NCBI GenBank assembly: GCA_008932955.1
Contig: WBXE01000011.1
Span: forward strand, 1 to 22,921
Direction: 5' to 3'
DNA: 22,921 nt
DNA from: Verrucomicrobiota bacterium
GTDB lineage: Bacteria > Verrucomicrobiota > Verrucomicrobiia > Verrucomicrobiales > Akkermansiaceae
Shown here: piece after piece, positions 7,930 through 16,529 of the stretch
How the letters are laid out: each line of letters begins with the position of its first letter
Position numbering within the stretch: the first letter of the stretch is position 1
The notes under the pieces: generated by a model
What the model saw: only the letters and a program-made list of their open reading frames with translations
What the model was told of the DNA's origin: nothing
The model's database searches: none
Position numbers and translations under genes: made by a program

Positions 7930-8388
7930 ATGAAAGCCGTCACTTACCTCGCCGCCTTCGCCCTTTCCGCCAGCGCGCTGGTCAGCCAGGCTTTTGCCGA
8001 GCCGCTCAAGGGCTGGGTTGCCGACCTCGACCAAGCCCTTGCGCAGGCCAAAGCGGAGCACAAAGCGGTGCTGGTGGAATTCACCGGATCGGATTGGTGT
8101 CCGCCCTGTAAGATGATGCGCGCCGGGGTGTTCTCGAAACCGGAGTTCGTCGCTGCCGCCTCCAAAAAATTCATCTTGGTGGAAATCGACATGCCGAAGG
8201 CCGATGCAGAACTAACCAAGAAAAATCAGCCGACAGTTGAGAAATACAAGATCGACGGATTTCCAACGGTGCTCCTCTTGGAGGCGTCTGGCAGGGAATT
8301 TAGCCGATTTTACGCCAGCAAGTACCCTAAAACCGAGGATTTTCTCAAGCATCTCGCTGCCGAGTTGGACAAGAAAGATCTGGATTGA
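7930..8388 (+). CDS. Exported thioredoxin-fold protein with CPPC active site
   Basis: 152 aa, ATG start. A Sec signal peptide spans residues 1-23 (cleavage after AFA). The thioredoxin domain has DWCPPCKMM (Cys 57 and 60), a cis-proline segment GFPTVLLL and an acidic/lysine-rich C-terminus. The CPPC motif and the N-terminal WVADLDQALAQAKAEHKAVLVEF style fit the thioredoxin_7/DUF255-like exported group rather than cytoplasmic TrxA (CGPC). It probably works as a periplasmic disulfide reductase or isomerase and could be a partner of the DsbD encoded at 20440. That pairing is inferred, since they are not adjacent. Confidence 0.88.
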   Translation: MKAVTYLAAFALSASALVSQAFAEPLKGWVADLDQALAQAKAEHKAVLVEFTGSDWCPPCKMMRAGVFSKPEFVAAASKKFILVEIDMPKADAELTKKNQPTVEKYKIDGFPTVLLLEASGREFSRFYASKYPKTEDFLKHLAAELDKKDLD

Positions 8389-8425
8389 GCGGAGGACGAA
8401 CATCCAACCCGAGCTGCGAGCCCCC

Positions 8426-8832
8426 TCAGAAAGCGGCGGCAGCTGGCAAGTCCAGGTGATCGATGTAGCGGTCCTCGAGAGCGCCCTCAAGGTTCAGCCC
8501 ACAGCGGGTGGTGAGCTGGAAGCCATGCAATGCCAGCAGATCGGTTAGAGTGTGACCGCTCAACTCAGCGGCTATCTCCAGGCAGTGGCGTTTGGCTGCG
8601 CCGCTGCCTTCCAATACGATCAACTCGGCGGGCCGCAGGCTGCCGCCGTATTGTTTTGGCGTCATGCCCCGCAGCGCCTTGAACACATGGTTTAGATAAC
8701 TCTGATCGCAAAAACCGCAATCTACCGCGCCTCACAGCGGTCGCCGCGCTTGATGGCCACCAGCAGCGCCGCCTCCTGGTAGAGATAGAACTCGCGGATC
8801 CGGTCAAACGGCCTCGCGTCGTCCATGGTCAT
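8426..8832 (-). pseudogene. AraC-family regulator remnant with internal deletion or frameshift
   Basis: Two pieces of one regulator lie in different frames. From the ATG at 8832 the minus strand reads MTMDDARPFDRIREFY and on to AIKRGDRCEAR, ending in a stop (8728-8730). This resembles the linker that precedes the DNA-binding domain in PocR-type AraC proteins. Immediately after, in another frame, it reads DCGFCDQSYLNHVFKALRGM then TPKQY, the second helix-turn-helix of AraC regulators, and runs on to a stop at 8426. The first helix-turn-helix is missing between the pieces, so the gene has lost internal sequence as well as frame. About 70 residues after TPKQY match no AraC tail I know. There is no room for a sensor domain before purB (17 bp away). 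Confidence 0.75.
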
Positions 8833-8849
8833 CGCCGGAAATAGGTTTT

Positions 8850-10268
8850 TTAAAGGATCGCCCCAGGCGCGTAGGCGGCCGCCGCCGGACTGGCCGCCTC
8901 GAGTTTTCTAACATTGCCGGCAAAGGCGGCGATTTGCGCCTGCGCGGCACCCACCGCACGATCGCCGCCGGCGACGATGGCCGCCAGCGTCGCGCGGGGC
9001 AAGCCGAGGCGCGGATCGGCGGCGAGCCGGTCGATCAGATCGTTGTGAGTGGCGGTGCCGTGGCGCAGGTCGCGCACGGTGGCGAGGGCGTGTTCCTTGA
9101 TTGCGTGATGGGCAGTTTCGCGGCCGACGCCGGCCTTGACCGCCTCCATCATGATGGTGGTGGTCATCAGGAATGGCAGATAGTGCTGGGTTTCAGCGGC
9201 GATGAGCGCTGGCCACGCGTCCATTTGGTCGAGGATAGTTAGAAAGGTTTCCAATAGTCCGTCGCTGGCGAAGAATGCGTCGGGCAACATCACGCGACGC
9301 ACCACCGAACAGGATACATCCCCTTCGTTCCACTGGTCGCCGGCCAGGCCTGCGGCCATGCTCAGATAGCCTTTGAGGATGACGTGGAAGCCATTGACGC
9401 GTTCGCATGAGCGCGAGTTCATTTTGTGGGGCATGGCGCTGGAGCCGGTCTGGCCCGGTGCAAACCCCTCGCTGGCTGTCTCGTGGCCGGCCATCAGCCG
9501 CAGCGTCTTGCAAAACGACGCGGGCGCTGCTGCCAACTCGGTTAGAGCCGCCACTACCCGTAAATCCAGCGAGCGCGGATAGACCTGGCCGACGTTGGTC
9601 CACACCGCCGGCATTCCGAGGTGGGCCACCACGCGCTGTTCCAGGGCAGCGACTTTTTTCGCGTCGCCATCAAACAATGACAACTGATCCATCTGGGTGC
9701 CAACCGCGCCTTTCAAGCCGCGCACCGCGTAGCCCGCAATCACGCCGTCGAGCGCGGCCAGCGAGCCTAGCAACTCCTCGCCGAACATCGCCACCCGTTT
9801 GCCCAGGGTGGTGGGCTGCGCCGCGACGTTGTGGGTGCGGGCGGTGATGACCCAGTCGGCCCAGGTTTCGGCGCGTTCACGCATCCGGCGCAAGGCGGCC
9901 ACCGTCTTGTCGCGGACCACCAGCAACGAGCGATAGACCTGCAACTGCTCGACATTCTCGGTTAGATCGCGCGAGGTCAGCCCCTTGTGGACTTGTTCAT
10001 GGCCAGCGAGCTCGTTGAATTCCTCGATGCGCGCCTTGACGTCGTGGCGGGTGATTTTTTCCCGCGCCATGATCGAGGTGCTGTCCACCTGGTGTTTGAC
10101 CCGTTCGTAGTCGGCAATCGCCGCGGCCGGCACGTCCAGCCCCAGATCGCGCTGGGCTTTCATCACTGCGATCCAGAACTCGCGTTCGAGAACGATGCGG
10201 CCCTCTGCGGACCAGATGGCTTGGATGGCAGGCGAGGCGTAGCGTTCGGCGAGGACGTTGGGGATCAC
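8850..10268 (-). CDS. purB: Adenylosuccinate lyase
   Basis: 472 aa from a GTG start. It is a fumarase/aspartase-superfamily lyase that forms AMP from adenylosuccinate and AICAR from SAICAR in purine synthesis. Visible landmarks are the N-terminus IPNVLAERYASPAIQAIWS, the HKGLTSRDLTEN segment, the RTHNVAAQPTTLGKR region with a catalytic His, and the superfamily signature GSSAMPHKMN carrying the catalytic flexible loop. The length is normal for the bacterial two-activity enzyme. It stands alone on the minus strand, with the AraC remnant downstream and a 184-bp gap before the transposase gene. Confidence 0.96.
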   Translation of the reverse strand: MIPNVLAERYASPAIQAIWSAEGRIVLEREFWIAVMKAQRDLGLDVPAAAIADYERVKHQVDSTSIMAREKITRHDVKARIEEFNELAGHEQVHKGLTSRDLTENVEQLQVYRSLLVVRDKTVAALRRMRERAETWADWVITARTHNVAAQPTTLGKRVAMFGEELLGSLAALDGVIAGYAVRGLKGAVGTQMDQLSLFDGDAKKVAALEQRVVAHLGMPAVWTNVGQVYPRSLDLRVVAALTELAAAPASFCKTLRLMAGHETASEGFAPGQTGSSAMPHKMNSRSCERVNGFHVILKGYLSMAAGLAGDQWNEGDVSCSVVRRVMLPDAFFASDGLLETFLTILDQMDAWPALIAAETQHYLPFLMTTTIMMEAVKAGVGRETAHHAIKEHALATVRDLRHGTATHNDLIDRLAADPRLGLPRATLAAIVAGGDRAVGAAQAQIAAFAGNVRKLEAASPAAAAYAPGAIL

Positions 10269-10452
10269 GCCCGCAACCTAGGCGGCCCGCCGTAGGCTGA
10301 CAAGCCAAAGTCTTCCGGAGCAAAGTCTGCATGGGGACAGGAAAATAATAAGTGATCGTTGTTGACCTTCCGTTGGAATGCCAATAGGGTGTTATGTGTA
10401 ATTGTAATTGTTCTTGCAATCACGATTCAAACCATCGAACCACGCTAATCTC
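10269..10452. other. Gap between purB and the transposase gene with a GGGGACAGG motif
   Basis: 184 bp without a gene. It holds an imperfect GC palindrome (10279-10298), the word ATGGGGACAGG (10331-10341) followed by an A/T-rich run, and TTGACC (10362-10367) with a poor -10 match 17 bp later. G-rich GGGGACAG words near Y1-transposase genes are something I recall from other genomes, so this may be the substrate mark or the upstream edge of the mobile unit. That is inference. Confidence 0.35.
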
Positions 10453-11556
10453 ATGAGACGCGCCCGCTGGCTGGCACCGTGGAAGGATTCAGGCGAGAAG
10501 CCCGTGATCTATCATTGCATCACGCGGGTAGTGGAGCGGCGGCTGGCATTTGAAGCGGAGGAGAAGGAGCAATTCCGCTGTTATATGCGGATGTATGAGA
10601 ATTTTTCGGGTTGCCGGGTTTTGGCATACTGCCTCATGGGGAACCACGTGCATATTTTGCTAGAAGTGCCGCCGATGCGAGTAGGCGGGTTAGCGGACGA
10701 GGATCTGCTGAAACGCTTGCGGGCGATTTATCCTGAAAGTGTGGTGAAGCCGGTGGCCAAGGAGTTGGACGAGGCCCGCGAGGCGATCCGAGCTGGTCGC
10801 GCCGTGGATAAGTGCGCAACGGCGATTCATGAGCGCTATACGTACCGGATGCACAATCTCGGAGAGTTCATGAAGACGCTGTTGGGGCGCTTCACTCGTT
10901 GGTTCAACAGGCGTCACACCCGCACCGGCACCCTATGGGAGAGTCGTTTTAAGAGCGTGCTGGTGGAGGATGGGATGGCGGCGCGGACGATGGCGGCATA
11001 TATCGACTTGAACCCGGTTAGGGCTGGGATTGTTAGCGATCCGGCAGCATACCGGTGGAGTAGTTATGGGGAGGCGGTGGGTGGGGGGGCGCGTGGCAAT
11101 GGCAAGAAGGCGCGGGCGGGTTTGGTGCGGGCGTTGATGGCGCACCAGGAATACGAGGCGGATGCGCGGCATTGGGTGGGGAAGGTATCGAAACGATACC
11201 GGATAATTTTGTTAGTTGAAGGTGGGGAGCAATTACAAGAAGTGGTGGGCGAGGATGGGACGCGGGATGTGAAGGTGGTCAGGAAGGGGATGCGACAGGA
11301 GGTGGTGGATGAGGAATTGGGGAGATTGCAGCGGAGCCGGGATGTGGCGATTGGCAGGATGCTGCGGTGTCGAGTGAGGTATTTCACGGATGGGGCGGTG
11401 ATTGGTAGTCGAGCGTTTGTGGATGGGGTATTTACAGAGTGCCGGGAGCGGTTTGGGCAGAGACGCAAGACTGGGGCGCGGAAAATGCGGGGCAGCGCGG
11501 CGGCTGCAGCTGGGGCACTGTGGAGTATTAGAGATTTGAAGATAGAGATTGGGTGA
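10453..11556 (+). CDS. Y1/IS200-type (RAYT-like) transposase with long C-terminal extension
   Basis: 368 aa from the ATG at 10453; an upstream TTG at 10408 is less likely. The HUH Y1-transposase domain is seen in YHCITRVVERRLAF, the HUH motif GNHVHILLE (HVH at 65-67), the FMKTLLGRFTRWFNRRH segment, LWESRFKS, YIDLNPVRAGIV and YRWSSYG (200-206). Such single-strand DNA nucleases mobilise IS200-like elements or, as RAYTs, REP palindromes. E. coli RAYT is about 165 aa; here another 160 or so residues follow, with a basic FTDGAVIGSRAFVD and RRKTGARKMRG region. I believe this extension recurs in PVC-group Y1 proteins. No insertion-sequence ends are visible, so it looks like a solitary domesticated-type gene. 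The last third is strongly G-rich on the coding strand. Confidence 0.85.
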   Translation: MRRARWLAPWKDSGEKPVIYHCITRVVERRLAFEAEEKEQFRCYMRMYENFSGCRVLAYCLMGNHVHILLEVPPMRVGGLADEDLLKRLRAIYPESVVKPVAKELDEAREAIRAGRAVDKCATAIHERYTYRMHNLGEFMKTLLGRFTRWFNRRHTRTGTLWESRFKSVLVEDGMAARTMAAYIDLNPVRAGIVSDPAAYRWSSYGEAVGGGARGNGKKARAGLVRALMAHQEYEADARHWVGKVSKRYRIILLVEGGEQLQEVVGEDGTRDVKVVRKGMRQEVVDEELGRLQRSRDVAIGRMLRCRVRYFTDGAVIGSRAFVDGVFTECRERFGQRRKTGARKMRGSAAAAAGALWSIRDLKIEIG

Positions 11557-11648
11557 GTATGTGCTAGCGATGCTCCAAACTCGCTGCTTGCAGGACGCAT
11601 CGGGAAAGATGGCTCATTTTTTGGCGGTGGCAGAACAAGCGTCCACCG

Positions 11649-11674
11649 ATGGTTATTTTCATGCTAACCATTTT
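11649..11674 (+). terminator. Possible rho-independent terminator after the transposase gene
   Basis: ATGGTTA (11649-11655) and TAACCAT (11665-11671) form a 7-bp stem with a 9-nt loop, followed by four T. The stem is AT-rich and 92 bp from the stop codon, so the call is weak. Confidence 0.4.
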
Positions 11675-11678
11675 ACGG

Positions 11679-11716
11679 TGTGAGATTCACCTCCCGCGTC
11701 TTATGGGTGTCTCACA
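11679..11716. terminator. Hairpin overlapping the hrpA stop codon
   Basis: TGTGAGA (11679-11685) pairs with TCTCACA (11710-11716). After a 2-nt bulge the stem continues as CACC (11688-11691) with GGTG (11706-11709), giving 11 pairs. It lies between convergent genes and includes the hrpA stop codon (11712-11714). No U-run follows on the minus strand, so a role in termination or in blocking read-through is only possible. Confidence 0.4.
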
Positions 11717-14700
11717 ATTGGCCGATGATTTCCTCGAGGCGTTTTTCGGAGACCTTGCCGGCGCAGCGGACATCGGGAGCGAAAAGCGAGACGCGGTATT
11801 CTTCTAACATCCAGCCCGGTTCCCACAGGCGCACGTCATCGGGCGTCTCCGTCCAGCGTCTGAACCACGGCAACCACAGCCGCCGCAGCCGCTGCATTTT
11901 TTCCAAATCCTTGATCAGCGGCAACGACGCGAGCCGCCCTAACCGCGAGCGGATTGCCTGCAAGCGCCGCGGATAATCGAGGAGCCGCTCAAACCCGGCA
12001 CGCCACGCGAAATGCCCGCGCAACAACCACGCCAATTGCTCTTCGAGATCTTCCGCCACTGGCCCGAGGTTGCGGTCCTTGCGTTGCGCCAGAATCCACG
12101 CCCGCACCTCCGGTAAAATCTCCACCGCTCCATCCAGACTCTTGCCAACCACCGCGGCGGCTTCGTGCCAGCGGCCACGCGCCCGCTCGGTTAGATCGCG
12201 GAAGGCATCGGGCGAACGCGGAAATATCCCGCCCGCCGCCCCTTCCGCAGCTAACAATATTAACTCGTCCAGCGGGGTGCCGCCCGGCCCTAGCCGCGGC
12301 AGCTCGATTTTTGTCATCAAACCTAACGGAAACTTCTTGCGCAGGTAGGCGACCTGATCCGGATGGGCCAGCCACAGCAAGCGCGCGCCGCCGCCGCGGT
12401 GGCTTTCGGCCGCGGCCTCGGCGCAGGTGAAGGCCCGCACGCCGACGGTTTTGCCATCGTCCACCAACGCCGGATAGGCCGGGCCGCCGGGAGTTTCGAC
12501 CCGCTCCGGCAGAATTTCTCCATCCCAGGTGCTCATGCCGCGGCGGGCAACATCGGCGTTGGCCACTGCCTCGAAGCGCACGCGCATGCGGTCGGAGAGC
12601 TGTAGTTTGAGCAGTGCCACATCCTCGCCCATGGCCAGTTCCTCGCCATCGTCGTCGCAAACCCACACCTTGGTCACAAGTTCTGGCGGCAGTTTGCTAG
12701 AGTCGAACTCGCCCGGTTCGACGCGTGCTCCGTTGCGTTCGCGGACATAATCGCAGAGGGCCCGGGTGATAGGCACATCTTTGGGAGCATTACGCCACAA
12801 CTCCGCAAAGCCGTCGGCCACCGCCGCGATGGGCTGGCAGATGCGCCGCAAATCCTTCGGCAGCGAGCGCAGCAAAATTTCCGCTCGCTCCCGCAATGAT
12901 CCATCCACTCCCCAGCCCGGCAGCCAGTCCGGCAGTTTCGGCAATTGGTCCACATGCACGCCCAGCGACACCCCGTCGTCGCGCTCGCCAGCCGCGGCAT
13001 GATAGTACAGCGCATATTCCTGGCCCTCATGGCGCAACACGTCTGGAAAAAGATCCAAGCCTAGATCCGTTAGGTCCTCATCTATCACATCGGCCACATC
13101 CAACATGATAACTTCCTCATGTTTTTCCAACCACAGGTGAAAGGCCGCCGCGGTGTTGATATCGGCCGGCACCCGTTCTTCGAGAAACCGCAACACTGCC
13201 TCATCGCTCCACAAGCCGCCAGGTCGCCGCAGTTTTTGTTCGATGAGTTCCAAGTCCTCCTTCATCGCCTGCATCCGCTCAAGAAATTGGCACTGCCGAC
13301 GCAAGCCGCCGCCCATCACTCCTTCCCTCAAAAAGATGGCGTGGGCTACCTTGGGGTCCACCCGCCCGTAATGCACGCGCCGCCCCGTCACCACCGGCAA
13401 GCCGCCGCACAGCACCGTCTGTTTCCCATACACCGCGCCTTGCACCTCATCCCAGTGGGCATCGCCAAATTTGCTAGTACACAAATGCGGGGCCACCTGC
13501 TCGACCCATTCCGGCTCGATGCGAGCGACCCGGCGTGCCCACAAGCGCGAGGTTTCCACCAGTTCCATTCCTAACACCCACTCCCAGCGCTTGCTCGCCC
13601 CGAACAAGCCTGACCCAGGAAAGATGGCGAAAAATCCTCCCGCCCCGCTGCGATAAGTCTTATTCTCCCGGTCCCACAGTCCGAACTGCCGCGGCACCCC
13701 GGCGAGCAACGCGCGGTGAATATTGGCATACGGCGCCCACGAACCCGTCTCCTTGGCCAGCTTGCCGATCTTGACCCGCCACTCGTTTTCCAACAAATCC
13801 GCGAGTTCGTCGTGGACGTTTGCCCATTCCATGACCCGCCGTGCGTTGAGAAATGCCGGCCCGGCAAACTTGCGCAAGGCGTTGCGTTGCCAGCCGCCGC
13901 GGCTGTCGCGGAATTGCGACACATCCTTCCACAAGCGCAAAATACTCATGAAATCGCTGTCGATGTCTTTCCAGCGCTCATGCGCCGTGTCTGCCTCCTT
14001 CTGCTTTTCCGCCGGGCGTTCCTTCGGGTCGTTGGATTCCAAAATCGCCACGATCGGCAACACCTCCGCCAGACAGTTTTCCTTGCGCGCCTCCAACAAC
14101 ATCCTCCCGAGCCGCGGATCCACCGGCAGCCGCGCCATCTGCCGCCCGAAATCGGTTAGCCCGCGCGCCTTGTCCAGCGCCCCCACCTCGCGCAGCGTCC
14201 GGTAGCCCTCTGCCACCGCTTTCGGGTTGGGCGGATCGAGAAACGGAAATTCCTCGATGTCGGGCAAATTCAGCGATTTCATCCGCAAAATCACCCCTGC
14301 CAGCGAACTGCGCCGAATCTCCGGATCCGTGAACTCCGGTCGCTCCAGCATCTCGCTCTCCTCGCACAATCTGACACACACGCCGTCGCGCACCCGTCCG
14401 CAGCGGCCCTTGCGTTGGCGGGCGCTCGCCTGGCTCACTGGCTCGACCTGCAAGCGCTGCACCCCACGGCCCGGGCTCCAGCGGCTCACTCGTGCTAGCC
14501 CGGAATCCACCACGCAGGCGATCCGCGGGATGGTTAGCGATGTTTCCGCCACGTTGGTTGCCAGAATCAGCCGCCGTTTGGGGCCTGGCTGAAACACCCG
14601 CTGTTGGTTGGCGAGTCCCAGGCGCGCAAACAACGATAGCACCTCTGTCCCCCTATAGCGCCGGCCGTCCAGAACCTCCGCGCACTCACGGATTTCCCGT

Positions 14701-15410
14701 TCGCCAGGTAAAAACACCAGCACGTCGCCATTTGGTTCCAGTTCGCCTAGCCAGTCCACTGCCCGAGCCACCTGCTGCGATAAATCCTCATCTTCCATCG
14801 GCGGCAGGAAAAATTCAGCCACTGGAAACAGCCGCCCCGGGGCCTCAATCACCGGTGCGGGCACCCCGTCCACACTGAAAAATTCCGCAAACGCCCCTGC
14901 GTCCATTGTCGCCGACGAAATCACCAGTTTCAGGTCCTTGCGCGTGACCAACAAGCGTTTTAAATAACCGATTAAAAAATCTATATTAAGCGATCGTTCG
15001 TGCGCTTCATCGAGGATAAGTGCCTGATACTGTTTGAGATGGCGGTCGCCCTGGGTTTCGGCCAACAGTATTCCGTCGGTCATGAACTTGATGCGCGTGT
15101 CGCGGCACAGGCGTTCCTCAAAGCGCACCTGGTAGCCGACGAAGCTGCCCAGCGGCAGGGCTAATTCCTCCGCCACCCGCCGCGCGACGCTCGCTGCGGC
15201 GATGCGTCGGGGCTGGGTGCAGCCGACGCGCCCGCCGTGCTCGCCGAGCACCTCGGCGACCATTTTTGGCAGCTGGGTGGTTTTGCCGGAGCCGGTCTCG
15301 CTGACTACGACGACCACCTGATGCGCGGTGATGGCGGCAAGGATCTCCTGGCGGTGTTCCACCACCGGCAGGTCTTTGGGGTAATTCCAGCGCATCCAGA
15401 GTGAGTCCAC
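11712..15410 (-). CDS. hrpA: HrpA-type DEAH-box ATP-dependent RNA helicase
   Basis: 1232 aa; a GTG start at 15410 is 5 bp after the marR stop codon, and an ATG five codons later is the alternative. Helicase motifs in order are the P-loop SETGSGKTTQ (37-46), TQPRR (65-69), DEAH (134-137), SAT (166-168), ATNVAETSLTIP and QRKGRCGRVRDGVC. These are followed by the helicase-associated and OB-like regions and a long C-terminal DUF3418-type domain, as in full-length HrpA (about 1300 aa in E. coli). HrpA proteins act on mRNA, and in E. coli HrpA rescues stalled ribosomes. All motifs look intact. The gene is probably co-transcribed with the marR gene ahead of it. Rare Leu codons TTA and CTA occur often within the word GTTAG/CTAAC in this gene. 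Confidence 0.96.
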   Translation of the reverse strand: MDSLWMRWNYPKDLPVVEHRQEILAAITAHQVVVVVSETGSGKTTQLPKMVAEVLGEHGGRVGCTQPRRIAAASVARRVAEELALPLGSFVGYQVRFEERLCRDTRIKFMTDGILLAETQGDRHLKQYQALILDEAHERSLNIDFLIGYLKRLLVTRKDLKLVISSATMDAGAFAEFFSVDGVPAPVIEAPGRLFPVAEFFLPPMEDEDLSQQVARAVDWLGELEPNGDVLVFLPGEREIRECAEVLDGRRYRGTEVLSLFARLGLANQQRVFQPGPKRRLILATNVAETSLTIPRIACVVDSGLARVSRWSPGRGVQRLQVEPVSQASARQRKGRCGRVRDGVCVRLCEESEMLERPEFTDPEIRRSSLAGVILRMKSLNLPDIEEFPFLDPPNPKAVAEGYRTLREVGALDKARGLTDFGRQMARLPVDPRLGRMLLEARKENCLAEVLPIVAILESNDPKERPAEKQKEADTAHERWKDIDSDFMSILRLWKDVSQFRDSRGGWQRNALRKFAGPAFLNARRVMEWANVHDELADLLENEWRVKIGKLAKETGSWAPYANIHRALLAGVPRQFGLWDRENKTYRSGAGGFFAIFPGSGLFGASKRWEWVLGMELVETSRLWARRVARIEPEWVEQVAPHLCTSKFGDAHWDEVQGAVYGKQTVLCGGLPVVTGRRVHYGRVDPKVAHAIFLREGVMGGGLRRQCQFLERMQAMKEDLELIEQKLRRPGGLWSDEAVLRFLEERVPADINTAAAFHLWLEKHEEVIMLDVADVIDEDLTDLGLDLFPDVLRHEGQEYALYYHAAAGERDDGVSLGVHVDQLPKLPDWLPGWGVDGSLRERAEILLRSLPKDLRRICQPIAAVADGFAELWRNAPKDVPITRALCDYVRERNGARVEPGEFDSSKLPPELVTKVWVCDDDGEELAMGEDVALLKLQLSDRMRVRFEAVANADVARRGMSTWDGEILPERVETPGGPAYPALVDDGKTVGVRAFTCAEAAAESHRGGGARLLWLAHPDQVAYLRKKFPLGLMTKIELPRLGPGGTPLDELILLAAEGAAGGIFPRSPDAFRDLTERARGRWHEAAAVVGKSLDGAVEILPEVRAWILAQRKDRNLGPVAEDLEEQLAWLLRGHFAWRAGFERLLDYPRRLQAIRSRLGRLASLPLIKDLEKMQRLRRLWLPWFRRWTETPDDVRLWEPGWMLEEYRVSLFAPDVRCAGKVSEKRLEEIIGQL

Positions 15411-15415
15411 CGGCT

Positions 15416-15868
15416 TCAGCCAATCATGCGGCCGTGGATGGCGCGCTTGGTATGCTCGACGGTTTCGGCTTCATTTTCATCCATGCCGGCGAGAATGCCG
15501 ACCAGATCGTTGGCGATTTCCTTGCGCATTTTAGCGACCAACTCCACTCCTTTGGCGGTGATGTGGACCATAATCTTGCGGCGATCTTCCGCAGCGTGCA
15601 GGCGCTCGACGTAGGCGAGGTTTTCGAGACGATCGACCAAACCGGTGGCCGCAGCGGTGGAATGGCCCATTTTTTTCGCAATATCTGACATGGTCAGATA
15701 GTCTTCGCTGGAAAGGTAGGCCAGCAGAAAGAACTGGGGGAACGAGACGTTCCCCTTGTTGAGTTCCGCGGATAGGTTGAGAATGCAACTCCGTTGGGTG
15801 AATATAACGAAATCAGCAAGGCGGTCGGCGTCGGCTTTGACCGACGGACCCAGTGTGGTTGGTTTCAT
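15416..15868 (-). CDS. MarR-family winged-helix transcriptional regulator
   Basis: 150 aa, ATG start. The MarR architecture is seen: an N-terminal dimerisation helix (residues 10-35), then FPQFFLLAYL, the DNA-recognition part MSDIAKKMGHSTAAATGLVDRL (about 60-81), the wing with the typical DRRKIMVHITAKG (about 96-108), and a long C-terminal helix. Such proteins usually repress their own gene and neighbours, and release DNA on binding phenolic or oxidant signals. The next gene, hrpA, follows after 5 bp, so any autoregulation would also reach the helicase. A perfect palindrome lies 16 bp upstream of the start. The ligand cannot be inferred. Confidence 0.92.
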   Translation of the reverse strand: MKPTTLGPSVKADADRLADFVIFTQRSCILNLSAELNKGNVSFPQFFLLAYLSSEDYLTMSDIAKKMGHSTAAATGLVDRLENLAYVERLHAAEDRRKIMVHITAKGVELVAKMRKEIANDLVGILAGMDENEAETVEHTKRAIHGRMIG

Positions 15869-15884
15869 GGCTGGTGGTATGGTT

Positions 15885-15899
15885 CATGTCTCGGACATG
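15885..15899. promoter_or_regulatory. Candidate MarR operator upstream of marR-hrpA
   Basis: CATGTC-TCG-GACATG is a perfect 6-bp inverted repeat with a 3-bp centre, ending 16 bp before the marR start codon. Size and position fit an autoregulatory MarR box. A TTGAAC hexamer on the minus strand (15920-15925) could be the -35 element, but the -10 match is poor. Nothing else stands out in the 233-bp gap 15869-16101. Confidence 0.45.
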
Positions 15900-16101
15900 C
15901 ATCGCAGCTTCGGGCGCTTGTTCAAAAACCGCGGGACTTCTGGCTGGTCATCCGGCGGACTTGATATTAAACAGAACCTTAGGTGCAATGGGGACCCCAG
16001 CAAGATATTCACAATTGGCTATGTTGGGAAGTAAAAAATTAGATTTGACTGATATTTCCCGAAATATTCCCACCTTGTTGATTTTTAACGCATTCCATAG
16101 G

Positions 16102-16506
16102 TCATGGTGTTTTAATCGTCTGGGTTGGCAGTAAAGTTTTTGGTAATTCCCGGGTATTGGGCGGATTTTTTTTGGAGATTGGCGGAGGCAGGAGCACGGC
16201 GTCGCCGACGGCCAAGGAGCCGGATTGGACATCTGCGGCGGCGAATTGGCCGAGAGTTTCGCCGGTGGCGAGGAGGTTGGCGCTACGGCCATCGGGATCG
16301 CGCGAGATGAGGGTGGTGCCGGTGGCCACGTTCCACTTGCCGTAGCTTTGGATAAGGACGAAGCGGCGGTCGGCGGGGATGGAGGCGATGCGGCCGACGA
16401 GGGTGGCAGTGGGTGGCAGTGGTTGAGGGCTGGGCTTTTTTTTCCACCATCCCGGCCAGGAACAGGAGACCAGCGCGAGGCAGGCGAGGAGGGTCGTGAA
16501 TTTCAT
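16102..16506 (-). CDS. Small lipoprotein with a beta-rich domain, function unknown
   Basis: 134 aa, ATG start. A short lipoprotein signal ends in ALVSC with the anchor Cys at 15. A Trp/Lys/Pro-rich linker follows (SWPGWWKKKPSPQPLPP), then a single domain of about 75 residues with the pattern VGRIASIPADRRFVLIQS, GTTLISRDPDGRSANL, FAAADVQSGSLAVGDAV. It reads as a small beta-barrel or OB-like fold. I recall similar short lipoproteins from Verrucomicrobiota, but with no assigned function. The C-terminal 25 residues are Lys/Thr/Pro-rich. The product should be a substrate of the Lgt encoded nearby. The start codon lies 23 bp from one end of the MITE-like element. Confidence 0.75.
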   Translation of the reverse strand: MKFTTLLACLALVSCSWPGWWKKKPSPQPLPPTATLVGRIASIPADRRFVLIQSYGKWNVATGTTLISRDPDGRSANLLATGETLGQFAAADVQSGSLAVGDAVLLPPPISKKNPPNTRELPKTLLPTQTIKTP

Positions 16507-16529
16507 GATAAGGTGGGTGGTTCAGGGCG

